From Cladorhizidae sp. MBARI D1340-BT2 (lineage: Eukaryota; Porifera; Demospongiae; Poecilosclerida; Cladorhizidae): a DNA stretch of 64,000 bases. Location of the stretch: positions 37,384,472-37,448,471 of the forward strand of contig JAQNBH010000003.1 of the NCBI GenBank assembly GCA_028752905.1. Reading direction: 5' to 3'. The position numbers and the translations under genes are program-made. The notes beneath the pieces are model-generated. The model saw only the letters and a program-made list of their open reading frames with translations. It was not told the DNA's origin and did not search any database. Every line of letters starts with the position of its first letter. Within the stretch, counting starts at the first letter, position 1. Positions 42,686 through 58,199 of the stretch are shown here, in pieces.

Positions 42686-45600
42686 TATATACCTAGCATG
42701 GTTATATACCTAGCATGGTTATATACCTAGCATAGTTATACACCTAGCATGGTTATACAATTAGCATGGTTATACACCTAGCATGGTTATATACCTAGCA
42801 AAGTTATACACCTAGCATGGTTATACACCTAGCATGGTTATATACCTAGCATGGTTATATACCTAGCATGGTCATATACCTAGCATGGTTATATACCTAG
42901 CATGGTTATATACCTAGCATTGTTATACACCTAGCATGGTTATATACATGGTTATATACCTAGCATGGTCATACACCTAGCATGGTTATATACTTAGCAT
43001 GGTTATATACCTAGCATGGTTATATACCTAGCATGGTTATATACCTAGCATAGTTATACACCTAGCATGGTTATACAATTAGCATGGTTATACACCTAGC
43101 ATGGTTATATACCTAGCATAGTTATACACCTAGTATGGTTATACACCTAGCATGGTTATATACCTAGCATGGTTATATACCTAGCATGGTTATATACCTA
43201 GCATGGTTATATACCTAGCATGGTTATACACCTAGCATGGTTATACAATTAGCATGGTTATATACCTAGCATAGTTATACACCTAGTATGGTTATACACC
43301 TAGCATGGTTATATACCTAGCATGGTTATATACCTAGCATGGTTATATACCTAGCATGGTTATATACCTAGCATGGTTATACACCTAGCATGGTTATACA
43401 ATTAGCATGGTTATACACCTAGCATGGTTATATACCTAGCATAGTTATACACCTAGCATGGTTATACACCTAGCATGGTTATATACCTAGCATGGTTATA
43501 CACCTAGCATGGTTATACACCTAGCATGGTTATATACCTAGCATGGTTATATACCTAGCATGGTTATATACCTAGCATGGTTATATACCTAGCATGGTTA
43601 TATACCTAGCATAGTTATACACCTAGCATGGTTATACAATTAGCATGGTTATACACCTAGCATGGTTATATACCTAGCATGGTTATATACCTAGCATAGT
43701 TATATACCTAGCATGGTTATACACCTAGCATGGTTATATACCTAGCATGGTTATATACCTAGCATGGTTATATACCTAGCATGGTTATATACCTAGCATG
43801 GTTATATACCTAGCATAGTTATACACCTAGCATGGTTATACAATTAGCATGGTTATACACCTAGCAAGGTTATATACCTAGCATGGTTATATACCTAGCA
43901 TAGTTATACACCTAGCATGGTTATACACCTAGCGTGGTTATACACCTAGCATGGTTATATTATACCTAGCATGGTTATATACCTAGCATGGTTATATACC
44001 TAGAATGGTTATACACCTAGCATGGTTATACAATTAGCATGGTTATACACCTAGCATGGTTATATACCTAGCATAGTTATACACCTAGCATGGTTATACA
44101 CCTAGCATGGTTATATACCTAGCATGGTTATATACCTAGCATGGTTATATACCTAGCATGGTTATATACCTAGCATAGTTATACACCTAGCATGGTTATA
44201 CAATTAGCATGGTTATACACCTAGCATGGTTATATACCTAGCATAGTTATACACCTAGCATGGTTATACACCTAGCATGGTTATATACCTAGCATGGTTA
44301 TATACCTAGCATGGTCATATACCTAGCATGGTTATATACCTAGCATGGTTATATACCTAGCATTGTTATACACCTAGCATGGTTATATACCTAGCATGGT
44401 TATATACCTAGCATGGTCATACACCTAGCATGGTTATATACTTAGCATGGTTATATACCTAGCATGGTTATATACCTAGCATGGTTATATACCTAGCATA
44501 GTTATACACCTAGCATGGTTATACAATTAGCATGGTTATACACCTAGCATGGTTATATACCTAGCACAGTTATACACCTAGTATGGTTATACACCTAGCA
44601 TGGTTATATACCTAGCATGGTTATATACCTAGCATGGTTATATACCTAGCATGGTTATATACCTAGCATGGTTATACACCTAGCATGGTGATACAATTAG
44701 CATGGTTATATACCTAGCATAGTTATACACCTAGTATGGTTATACACCTAGCATGGTTATATACCTAGCATGGTTATATACCTAGAATGGTTATATACCT
44801 AGCATGGTTATATACCTAGCATAGCTATACACCTAGCATGGTTATACACCTAGCATGGTTATATACCTAGCATGGTTATATACCTAGCATGGTTATATAC
44901 CTAGCATGGTTATATACCTAACATGGTTATACACCTAGCATGGTTGTATACCTAGCATGGTTATATTATACCTAGCATGGTTATATACCTAGCATGGTTA
45001 TATACCTAGAATGGTTATACACCTAGCATGGTAATACAATTAGCATGGTTATACACCTAGCATGGTTATATACCTAGCATAGTTATACACCTAGCATGGT
45101 TATACACCTAGCATGGTTATATACCTAGCATGGTTATATACCTAGAATGGTTATATACCTAGCATGGTTATATACCTAGCATAGTTATACACCTAGCATG
45201 GTTATACAATTAGCATGGTTATACACCTAGCATGGTTATATACCTAGCATAGTTATACACCTAGCATGGTTATACACCTAGCATGGTTATATACCTAGCA
45301 TGGTTATATACCTAGCATGGTTATATACCTAGCATGGTTATATACCTAGCATGGTTATATACCTAGAATTGTTATACACCTAGCATGGTTATATACCTAG
45401 CATGGTTATATACCTAGCATGGTCATACACCTAGCATGGTCATATACTTAGCATGGTTATATACCTAGCATGGTTATATACCTAGCATGGTTATATACCT
45501 AGCATAGTTATACACCTAGCATGGTTATACAATTAGCATGGTTATACACCTAGCATGGTTATATACCTAGCAAAGTTATACACCTAGTATGGTTATACAC

Positions 45601-47949
45601 CTAGCATGGTTATATACCTAGCATGGTTATATACCTAGCATGGTTATATACCTAGCATGGTTATATACCTAGCATGGTTATACACCTAGCATGGTTATAC
45701 AATTAGCATGGTTATACACCTAGCATGGTTATATACCTAGCATGGTTATATACCTAGCATGGTTATATACCTAGCATGATTATATACCTAGCATGGTTAT
45801 ATACCTAGCATAGTTATACACCTAGCATGGTTATACAATTAGCATGGTTATACACCTAGCATGGTTATACACCTAGCATTGTTTTATACCTAGCATGGTT
45901 ATACACCTAGCATGGTTATACACCTAGCATGGTTATATACCTAGCATGGTTATATTCCTAGCATGGTTATATACCTAGCATGGTTATACACCTAGCATGG
46001 TTATATACCTAGCATGGTTATATACCTAGCATGGTTATATACCTAGCATGGTTATATACCTAGCATAGTTATACACCTAGCATGGTTATACAATTAGCAT
46101 GGTTATACACCTAGCATGGTTATATACCTATCATGGTTATATACCTAGCATAGTTATACACCTAGCATAGTTATACACCTAGCATGGTTATACACCTAGC
46201 ATGGTTATATACCTAGCATGGTTATATACCTAGCATGGTTATATACCTAGCATGGTTATATACCTAGCATGGTTATATACCTAGCATAGTTATACACCTA
46301 GCATTGTTATACAATTAGCATGGTTATACACCTAGCATGGTTATATACCTAGCATGGTTATATACCTAGGATAGTTATACACCTAGCATGGTTATACACC
46401 TAGCGTGGTTATACACCTAGCATGGTTATATTATACCTAGCATGGTTATATACCTAGCATGGTTATATACCTAGCATAGTTATACACCTAGCATGGTTAT
46501 ACACCTAGCATGGTTATATACCTAGCATGGTTATATACCTAGCATGGTTATATACCTAGCATGGTTATATACCTAGCATAGTTATACACCTAGCATGGTT
46601 ATACACCTAGCATGGTTATATACCTAGCATGGTTATATACCTAGCATGGTTATATACCTAGCATGGTTATATACCTAGCATAGTTATACACCTAGCATGG
46701 TTATACAATTAGCATGGTTATACACCTAGCATGGTTATATACCTAGCATAGTTATACACCTAGCATGGTTATACACCTAGCATGGTTATATACCTAGCAT
46801 GGTTATATACCTAGCATGGTCATATACCTAGCATGGTTATATACCTAGCATGGTTATATACCTAGCATTGTTATACACCTAGCATGGTTATATACCTAGC
46901 ATGGTTATATACCTAGCATGGTCATACACCTAGCATGGTTATATACTTAGCATGGTTATATACCTAGCATGGTTATATACCTAGCATGGTTATATACCTA
47001 GCATAGTTATACACCTAGCATGGTTATACAATTAGCATGGTTATACACCTAGCATGGTTATATACCTAGCACAGTTATACACCTAGTATGGTTATACACC
47101 TAGCATGGTTATATACCTAGCATGGTTATATAACTAGCATGGTTATATACCTAGCATGGTTATATACCTAGCATGGTTATACACCTAGCATGGTGATACA
47201 ATTAGCATGGTTATATACCTAGCATAGTTATACACCTAGTATGGTTATACACCTAGTATGGTTATATACCTAGCATGGTTATATACCTAGCATGGTTATA
47301 TACCTAGCATGGTTATATACCTAGCATGGTTATACACCTAGCATGGTTATACAATTAGCATGGTTATACACCTAGCATGGTTATATACCTAGCATAGTTA
47401 TACACCTAGCATGGTTATACACCTAGCATGGTTATATACCTAGCAAGGTTATACACCTAGCATGGTTATACACCTAGCATGGTTATATACCTAGCATGGT
47501 TATATACCTAGCATGGTTATATACCTAGCATGGTTATATACCTAGCATGGTTATATACCTAGCATAGTTATACACCTAGCATGGTTATACAATTAGCATG
47601 GTTATACACCTAGCATGTTTATATACCTAGCATGGTTATATACCTAGCATAGTTATACACCTAGCATGGTTATACACCTAGCATGGTTATATACCTAGCA
47701 TGGTTATATACCTAGCATGGTTATATACCTAGCATGGTTATATACCTAGCATGGTTATATACCTAGCATAGTTATACACCTAGCATGGTTATACAATTAG
47801 CATGGTTATACACCTAGCATGGTTATATACCTAGCATGGTTATATACCTAGCATAGTTATACACCTAGCATGGTTATACACCTAGCGTGGTTATACACCT
47901 AGCATGGTTATATACCTAGCATGGTTATATACCTAGCATGGTTATATAC

Positions 47950-50900
47950 CTAGCATAGTTATACACCTAGCATGCTTATACAATTAGCATGGTTATACAC
48001 CTAGCATGGTTATATACCTAGCATAGTTATACACTTAGCATGGTTATACACCTATCATGGTTATATACCTAGCATGGTTATATACCTAGCATGGTTATAT
48101 ACCTAGCAATACCTAGCATAGTTATACACCTTGCATGGTTATACAATTAGCATGGTTATACACCTAGCATGGTTATATACCTAGCATAGTTATACACCTA
48201 GCATGGTTATACACCTAGCATGGTTATATACCTAGCATGGTTATAGACCTAGCATGGTTATATACCTAGCATGGTTATATACCTAGCATGGTTATATACC
48301 TAGCATAGTTATACACCTAGCATGGTTATACAATTAGCATGGTTATACACCTAGCATAGTTATATACCTAGCATAGTTATACACCTAGCATGGTTATACA
48401 CCTAGCATGGTTATATACCTAGCATGGTTATACACCTAGCAAGGTTATACACCTAGCATGGTTATATACCTAGCATGGTTATACACCTAGCATGGTTATA
48501 TACCTAGCTTGGTTATACACCTAGCATGGTTATAATTATACCTAGCATGGTTATATACCTAGCGTGGTTATACACCTAGCATGGTTGTATACCTAGCATG
48601 GTTATATACCTAGCATGGTTATATACCTAGCATGGTTATATACCTAGAATGGTTATACACCTAGCATGGTTATACAATTAGCATGGTTATACACCTAGCA
48701 TGGTTATATACCTAGCATAGTTATACACCTAGCATGGTTATACACCTAGCATGGTTATATACCTAGCATGGTTATATACCTAGCATGGTTATATACCTAG
48801 CATGGTTATATACCTAGCATAGTTATACACCTAGCATGGTTATACAATTAGCATGGATATACACCTAGCATGGTTATATACCTAGCATGGTTATATACCT
48901 AGCATGGTTATATACCTAGCATAGTTATACACCTAGCATGGTTATACAATTAGCATGGTTATACACCTAGCATGGTTATATACCTTGCATAGTTATACAC
49001 CGAGCATGGTTATACACCTAGCATGGTTATATACCTAGCATGGTTATATACCTAGCTTGGTTATATACCTAGCATGGTTATATACCTAGCATGGTTATAT
49101 ACCTAGCATAGTTATACACCTAGCATGGTTATACAATTAGCATGGTTATACACCTAGCATGGTTATATACCTAGCATAGTTATACACCTAGCATGGTTAT
49201 ACACCTAGCATGGTTATATACCTAGCATGGTTATATACCTAGCATAGTTATTCACCTAGCATGGTTATATACCTAGCATGGTTATACACCTAGCATGGTT
49301 ATATACCTAGCATGGTTATATACCTAGCATGGTTATACACCTAGCATGGTTATATACCTAGCATGGTTATATACCTAACATTGTTATATACCTAGCATGG
49401 TTATATACCTAGCATAGTTATACACCTAGCATCGTTATACAACTAGCATGGTTATACACCTAGCATGGTTATACACCTAGCATGGTTATATACCTAGCAT
49501 GGTTATATACCTAGCATGGTTATATACCTAGCATGGTTATATATCTGGCATAGTTATACACCTAGCATGGTTATACAATTAGCATGGTTATACACCTAGC
49601 ATGGTTATATACCTAGCATGTTTATATACCTAGCATGGTTATATACCTAGCATAGTTATACACCTAGCATGGTTATACAATTAACATGGTTATACACCTA
49701 GCATGGTTATATACCTAGCATAGCTATACACCTAGCATGGTTATACACCTAGCATGGTTATATACCTAGCATGGTTATATACCTAGCATGGTTATATATC
49801 TGGCATAGTTATACACCTAGCATGGTTATACAATTAGCATGGTTATACACCTAGCATGGTTATATACCTAGCATGTTTATATACCTAGCATGGTTATATA
49901 CCTAGCATAGTTATACACCTAGCATGGTTATACAATTAACATGGTTATACACCTAGCATGGTTATATACCTAGCATAGCTATACACCTAGCATGGTTATA
50001 CACCTAGCATGGTTATATACCTAGCATGGTTATATACCTAGCATGGTTATATACCTAGCATGGTTATATACCTAACATGGTTATACACCTAGCATTGTTG
50101 TATACCTAGCATGGTTATATTATACCTAGCATGGTTATATACCTAGCATGGTTATATACCTAGAATGGTTATACACCTAGCATGGTTATACAATTAGCAT
50201 GGTTATACACCTAGCATGGTTATATACCTAGCATAGTTATACACCTAGCATGGTTATACACCTAGCATGGTTATATACCTAGCATGGTTATATACCTAGC
50301 ATGGTTATATACCTAGCATGGTTATATACTTAGCATAGTTATACACCTAGCATGGTTATACAATTAGCATGGTTATACACCTAGCATGGTTATATACCTA
50401 GCATAGTTATACACCTAGCATGGTTATACACCTAGCATGGTTATATACCTAGCATGGTTATATACCTAGCATGGTTATATACCTAGCATGGTTATATACC
50501 TAGCATGGTTATATACCTAGCATTGTTATACACCTAGCATGGTTATATACCTAGCATGGTTATATACCTAGCATGGTCATACACCTAGCATGGTCATATA
50601 CTTAGCATGGTTATATACCTAGCATGGTTATATACCTAGCATGGTTATATACCTAGCATGGTTATACACCTAGCATGGTTATACAATTAGCATGGTTATA
50701 CACCTAGCATGGTTATATACCTAGCATGGTTATATACCTAGCATGGTTATATACCTAGCATGGTTATATACCTAGCATGGTTATATACCTAGCATGGTTA
50801 TACACCTAGCATGGTTATACAATTAGCATGGTTATACACCTAGCATGGTTATATACCTAGCATGGTTATATACCTAGCATGGTTATATACCTAGCATGAT

Positions 50901-53900
50901 TATATACCTAGCATGGTTATATACCTAGCATAGTTAAACACCTAGCATGGTTATACAATTAGCATGGTTATACACCTAGCATGGTTATACACCTAGCATT
51001 GTTTTATACCTAGCATGGTTATACACCTAGCATGGTTATACACCTAGCATGGTTATATACCTAGCATGGTTATATACCTAGCATGGTTATATACCTAGCA
51101 TGGTTATACACCTAGCATGGTTATATACCTAGCATGGTTATATACCTAGCATGGTTATATACCTAGCATGGTTATATACCTAGCATAGTTATACACCTAG
51201 CATGGTTATACAATTAGCATGGTTATACACCTAGCATGGTTATATACCTAGCATGGTTATATACCTAGCATGGTTATATACCTAGCATGGTTATATACCT
51301 AGCATAGTTATACACCTAGCATGGTTATACAATTAGCATGGTTATACACCTAGCATGGTTATATACCTAGCATGGTTATATACCTAGCATAGTTATACAC
51401 CTAGCATGGTTATACACCTAGCGTGGTTATACACCTAGCATGGTTATATACCTAGCATGGTTATATACCTAGCATGGTTATATACCTAGCATAGTTATAC
51501 ACCTAGCATGCTTATACAATTAGCATGGTTATACACCTAGCATGGTTATATACCTAGCATAGTTATACACTTAGCATGGTTATACACCTATCATGGTTAT
51601 ATACCTAGCATGGTTATATACCTAGCATGGTTATATACCTAGCAATACCTAGCATAGTTATACACCTTGCATGGTTATACAATTAGCATGGTTATACACC
51701 TAGCATGGTTATATACCTAGCATAGTTATACACCAGCATGGTTATACACCTAGCATGGTTATATACCTAGCATGGTTATAGACCTAGCATGGTTATATAC
51801 CTAGCATGGTTATATACCTAGCATGGTTATATACCTAGCATAGTTATACACCTAGCATGGTTATACAATTAGCATGGTTATACACCTAGCATAGTTATAT
51901 ACCTAGCATAGTTATACACCTAGCATGGTTATACACCTAGCATGGTTATATACCTAGCATGGTTATACACCTAGCAAGGTTATACACCTAGCATGGTTAT
52001 ATACCTAGCATGGTTATACACCTAACCTAGCTTGGTTATACACCTAGCATGGTTATAATTATACCTAGCATGGTTATATACCTAGCGTGGTTATACACCT
52101 AGCATGGTTGTATACCTAGCATGGTTATATACCTAGCATGGTTATATACCTAGCATGGTTATATACCTAGAATGGTTATACACCTAGCATGGTTATACAA
52201 TTAGCATGGTTATACACCTAGCATGGTTATATACCTAGCATAGTTATACACCTAGCATGGTTATACACCTAGCATGGTTATATACCTAGCATGGTTATAT
52301 ACCTAGCATGGTTATATACCTAGCATGGTTATATACCTAGCATAGTTATACACCTAGCATGGTTATACAATTAGCATGGATATACACCTAGCATGGTTAT
52401 ATACCTAGCATGGTTATATACCTAGCATGGTTATATACCTAGCATAGTTATACACCTAGCATGGTTATACAATTAGCATGGTTATACACCTAGCATGGTT
52501 ATATACCTAGCATAGTTATACACCGAGCATGATTATACACCTAGCATGGTTATATACCTAGCATGGTTATATACCTAGCTTGGTTATATACCTAGCATGG
52601 TTATATACCTAGCATGGTTATATACCTAGCATAGTTATACACCTAGCATGGTTATACAATTAGCATGGTTATACACCTAGCATGGTTATATACCTAGCAT
52701 AGTTATACACCTAGCATGGTTATACACCTAGCATGGTTATATACCTAGCATGGTTATATACCTAGCATAGTTATTCACCTAGCATGGTTATATACCTAGC
52801 ATGGTTATACACCTAGCATGGTTATATACCTAGCATGGTTATATACCTAGCATGGTTATACACCTAGCATAGTTATATACCTAGCATGGTTATATACCTA
52901 ACATTGTTATATACCTAGCATGGTTATATACCTAGCATAGTTATACACCTAGCATCGTTATACAACTAGCATGGTTATACACCTAGCATGGTTATACACC
53001 TAGCATGGTTATATACCTAGCATGGTTATATACCTAGCATGGTTATATACCTAGCATGGTTATATATCTGGCATAGTTATACACCTAGCATGGTTATACA
53101 ATTAGCATGGTTATACACCTAGCATGGTTATATACCTAGCATGTTTATATACCTAGCATGGTTATATACCTAGCATAGTTATACACCTAGCATGGTTATA
53201 CAATTAACATGGTTATACACCTAGCATGGTTATATACCTAGCATAGCTATACACCTAGCATGGTTATACACCTAGCATGGTTATATACCTAGCATGGTTA
53301 TATACCTAGCATGGTTATATACCTAGCATGATTATATACCTAACATGGTTATACACCTAGCATGGTTGTATACCTAGCATGGTTATATTATACCTAGCAT
53401 GGTTATATACCTAGCATGGTTATATACCTAGAATGGTTATACACCTAGCATGGTTATACAATTAGCATGGTTATACACCTAGCATGGTTATATACCTAGC
53501 ATAGTTATACACCTATCATGGTTATACACCTAGCATGGTTATATACCTAGCATGGTTATATACCTAGCATGGTTATATACCTAGCATGGTTATATACTTA
53601 GCATAGTTATACACCTAGCATGGTTATACAATTAGCATGGTTATACACCTAGCATGGTTATATACCTAGCATAGTTATACACCTAGCATGGTTATACACC
53701 TAGCATGGTTATATACCTAGCATGGTTATATACCTAGCATGGTTATATACCTAGCATGGTTATATACCTAGCATGGTTATATACCTAGCATTGTTATACA
53801 CCTAGCATGGTTATATACCTAGCATGGTTATATACCTAGCATGGTCATACACCTAGCATGGTCATATACTTAGCATGGTTATATACCTAGCATGGTTATA

Positions 53901-56900
53901 TACCTAGCATGGTTATATACCTAGCATGGTTATACACCTAGCATGGTTATACAATTAGCATGGTTATACACCTAGCATGGTTATATACCTAGCATGGTTA
54001 TATACCTAGCATGGTTATATACCTAGCATGGTTATATACCTAGCATGGTTATATACCTAGCATGGTTATACACCTAGCATGGTTATACAATTAGCATGGT
54101 TATACACCTAGCATGGTTATATACCTAGCATGGTTATACCTAGCATGGTTATATACCTAGCATGATTATATACCTAGCATGGTTATATACCTAGCATAGT
54201 TATACACCTAGCATGGTTATACAATTAGCATGGTTATACACCTAGCATGGTTATACACCTAGCATTGTTTTATACCTAGCATGGTTATACACCTAGCATG
54301 GTTATACACCTAGCATGGTTATATACCTAGCATGGTTATATACCTAGCATGGTTATATACCTAGCATGGTTATACACCTAGCATGGTTATATACCTAGCA
54401 TGGTTATATACCTAGCATGGTTATATACCTAGCATGGTTATATACCTAGCATAGTTATACACCTAGCATGGTTATACAATTAGCATGGTTATACACCTAG
54501 CATGGTTATATACCTAGCATGGTTATATACCTAGCATAGTTATACACCTAGCATGGTTATACAATTAGCATGGTTATACACCTAGCATGGTTATATACCT
54601 AGCATAGTTATACACCTAGCATGGTTATACACCTAGCATGGTTATATACCTAGCATGGTTATATACCTAGCATGGTCATATACCTAGCATGGTTATATAC
54701 CTAGCATGGTTATATACCTAGCATTGTTATACACCTAGCATGGTTATATACCTAGCATGGTTATATACCTAGCATGGTCATACACCTAGCATGGTTATAT
54801 ACTTAGCATGGTTATATACCTAGCATGGTTATATACCTAGCATGGTTATATACCTAGCATAGTTATACACCTAGCATGGTTATACAATTAGCATGGTTAT
54901 ACACCTAGCATGGTTATATACCTAGCACAGTTATACACCTAGTATGGTTATACACCTAGCATGGTTATATACCTATCATGGTTATATAACTAGCATGGTT
55001 ATATACCTAGCATGGTTATATACCTAGCATGGTTATACACCTAGCATGGTGATACAATTAGCATGGTTATATACCTAGCATAGTTATACACCTAGTATGG
55101 TTATACACCTAGCATGGTTATATACCTAGCATGGTTATATACCTAGCATGGTTATATACCTAGCATGGTTATATACCTAGCATGGTTATACACCTAGCAT
55201 GGTTATACAATTAGCATGGTTATACACCTAGCATGGTTATATACCTAGCATAGTTATACACCTAGCATGGTTATACACCTAGCATGGTTATATACCTAGC
55301 ATGGTTATACACCTAGCATGGTTATACACCTAGCATGGTTATATACCTAGCATGGTTATATACCTAGCATGGTTATATACCTAGCATGGTTATATACCTA
55401 GCATGGTTATATACCTAGCATAGTTATACACCTAGCATGGTTATACAATTAGCATGGTTATACACCTAGCATGTTTATATACCTAGCATGGTTATATACC
55501 TAGCATAGTTATACACCTAGCATGGTTATACACCTAGCATGGTTATATACCTAGCATGGTTATATACCTAGCATGGTTATATACCTAGCATGGTTATATA
55601 CCTAGCATGGTTATATACCTAGCATAGTTATACACCTAGCATGGTTATACAATTAGCATGGTTATACACCTAGCATGGTTATATACCTAGCATGGTTATA
55701 TACCTAGCATAGTTATACACCTAGCATGGTTATACACCTAGCGTGGTTATACACCTAGCATGGTTATATACCTAGCATGGTTATATACCTAGCATGGTTA
55801 TATACCTAGCATAGTTATACACCTAGCATGCTTATACAATTAGCATGGTTATACACCTAGCATGGTTATATACCTAGCATAGTTATACACTTAGCATGGT
55901 TATACACCTATCATGGTTATATACCTAGCATGGTTATATACCTAGCATGGTTATATACCTAGCAATACCTAGCATAGTTATACACCTTGCATGGTTATAC
56001 AATTAGCATGGTTATACACCTAGCATGGTTATATACCTAGCATAGTTATACACCTAGCATGGTTATACACCTAGCATGGTTATATACCTAGCATGGTTAT
56101 ATACCTAGCATGGTTATATACCTAGCATGGTTATATACGTAGCATGGTTATATACCTAGCATAGTTATACACCTAGCATGGTTATACAATTAGCATGGTT
56201 ATACACCTAGCATAGTTATATACCTAGCATAGTTATACACCTAGCATGGTTATACACCTAGCATGGTTATATACCTAGCATGGTTATACACCTAGCAAGG
56301 TTATACACCTAGCATGGTTATATACCTAGCATGGTTATACACCTAGCATGGTTATATACCTAGCTTGGTTATACACCTAGCATGGTTATAATTATACCTA
56401 GCATGGTTATATACCTAGCGTGGTTATACACCTAGCATGGTTGTATACCTAGCATGGTTATATACCTAGCATGGTTATATACCTAGCATGGTTATATACC
56501 TAGAATGGTTATACACCTAGCATGGTTATACAATTAGCATGGTTATACACCTAGCATGGTTATATACCTAGCATAGTTATACACCTAGCATGGTTATACA
56601 CCTAGCATGGTTATATACCTAGCATGGTTATATACCTAGCATGGTTATATACCTAGCATGGTTATATACCTAGCATAGTTATACACCTAGCATGGTTATA
56701 CAATTAGCATGGATATACACCTAGCATGGTTATATACCTAGCATGGTTATATACCTAGCATGGTTATATACCTAGCATAGTTATACACCTAGCATGGTTA
56801 TACAATTAGCATGGTTATACACCTAGCATGGTTATATACCTAGCATAGTTATACACCGAGCATGGTTATACACCTAGCATGGTTATATACCTAGCATGGT

Positions 56901-57300
56901 TATATACCTAGCATGGTTATATACCTAGCATGGTTATATACCTAGCATAGTTATACACCTAGCATGGTTATACAATTAGCATGGTTATACACCTAGCATG
57001 GTTATATACCTAGCATAGTTATACACCAAGCATGGTTATACACCTAGCATGGTTATATACCTAGCATGGTTATATACCTAGCATAGTTATTCACCTAGCA
57101 TGGTTATATACCTAGCATGGTTATACACCTAGCATGGTTATATACCTAGCATGGTTATATACCTAGCATGGTTATACACCTAGCATGGTTATATACCTAG
57201 CATGGTTATATACCTAACATTGTTATATACCTAGCATGGTTATATACCTAGCATAGTTATACACCTAGCATCGTTATACAACTAGCATGGTTATACACCT
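47950..57300 (+). repeat. 3.5-4.3-kb super-repeat, three copies
   Basis: Three marks recur in the same order: gcaatacc (48,106, 51,642, 55,962), the 21-bp monomer (48,531, 52,054, 56,387) and 'catcgttatacaactagc' (49,432, 52,955, 57,271). Shifts are about 3,523 bp for the first step and 4,316-4,333 bp for the second. The longer step holds an extra stretch of about 0.8 kb between 53.9 and 55.2 kb rich in type-A monomers and type-C marks. Confidence 0.78.
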
Positions 57301-58199
57301 AGCATGGTTATACACCTAGCATGGTTATATACCTAGCATGGTTATATACCTAGCATGGTTATATACCTAGCATGGTTATATATCTGGCATAGTTATACAC
57401 CTAGCATGGTTATACAATTAGCATGGTTATACACCTAGCATGGTTATATACCTAGCATGTTTATATACCTAGCATGGTTATATACCTAGCATAGTTATAC
57501 ACCTAGCATGGTTATACAATTAACATGGTTATACACCTAGCATGGTTATATACCTAGCATAGCTATACACCTAGCATGGTTATACACCTAGCATGGTTAT
57601 ATACCTAGCATGGTTATATACCTAGCATGGTTATATACCTAGCATGGTTATATACCTAACATGGTTATACACCTAGCATGGTTGTATACCTAGCATGGTT
57701 ATATTATACCTAGCATGGTTATATACCTAGCATGGTTATATACCTAGAATGGTTATACACCTAGCATGGTTATACAATTAGCATGGTTATACACCTAGCA
57801 TGGTTATATACCTAGCATAGTTATACACCTAGCATGGTTATACACCTAGCATGGTTATATACCTAGCATGGTTATATATACCTAGCATGGTTATATACCT
57901 AGCATAGTTATACACCTAGCATGGTTATACAATTAGCATGGTTATACACCTAGCATGGTTATATACCTAGCATAGTTATTCACCTAGCATGGTTATACAC
58001 CTAGCATGGTTATATACCTAGCATGGTTATATACCTAGCATGGTTATATACCTAGCATGGTTATATACCTAGCATGGTTATATACCTAGCATTGTTATAC
58101 ACCTAGCATGGTTATATACCTAGCATGGTTATATACCTAGCATAGTTATATACCTAGCATGATTATATACCTAGCATGGTTATATACCTAGCATAGTTA

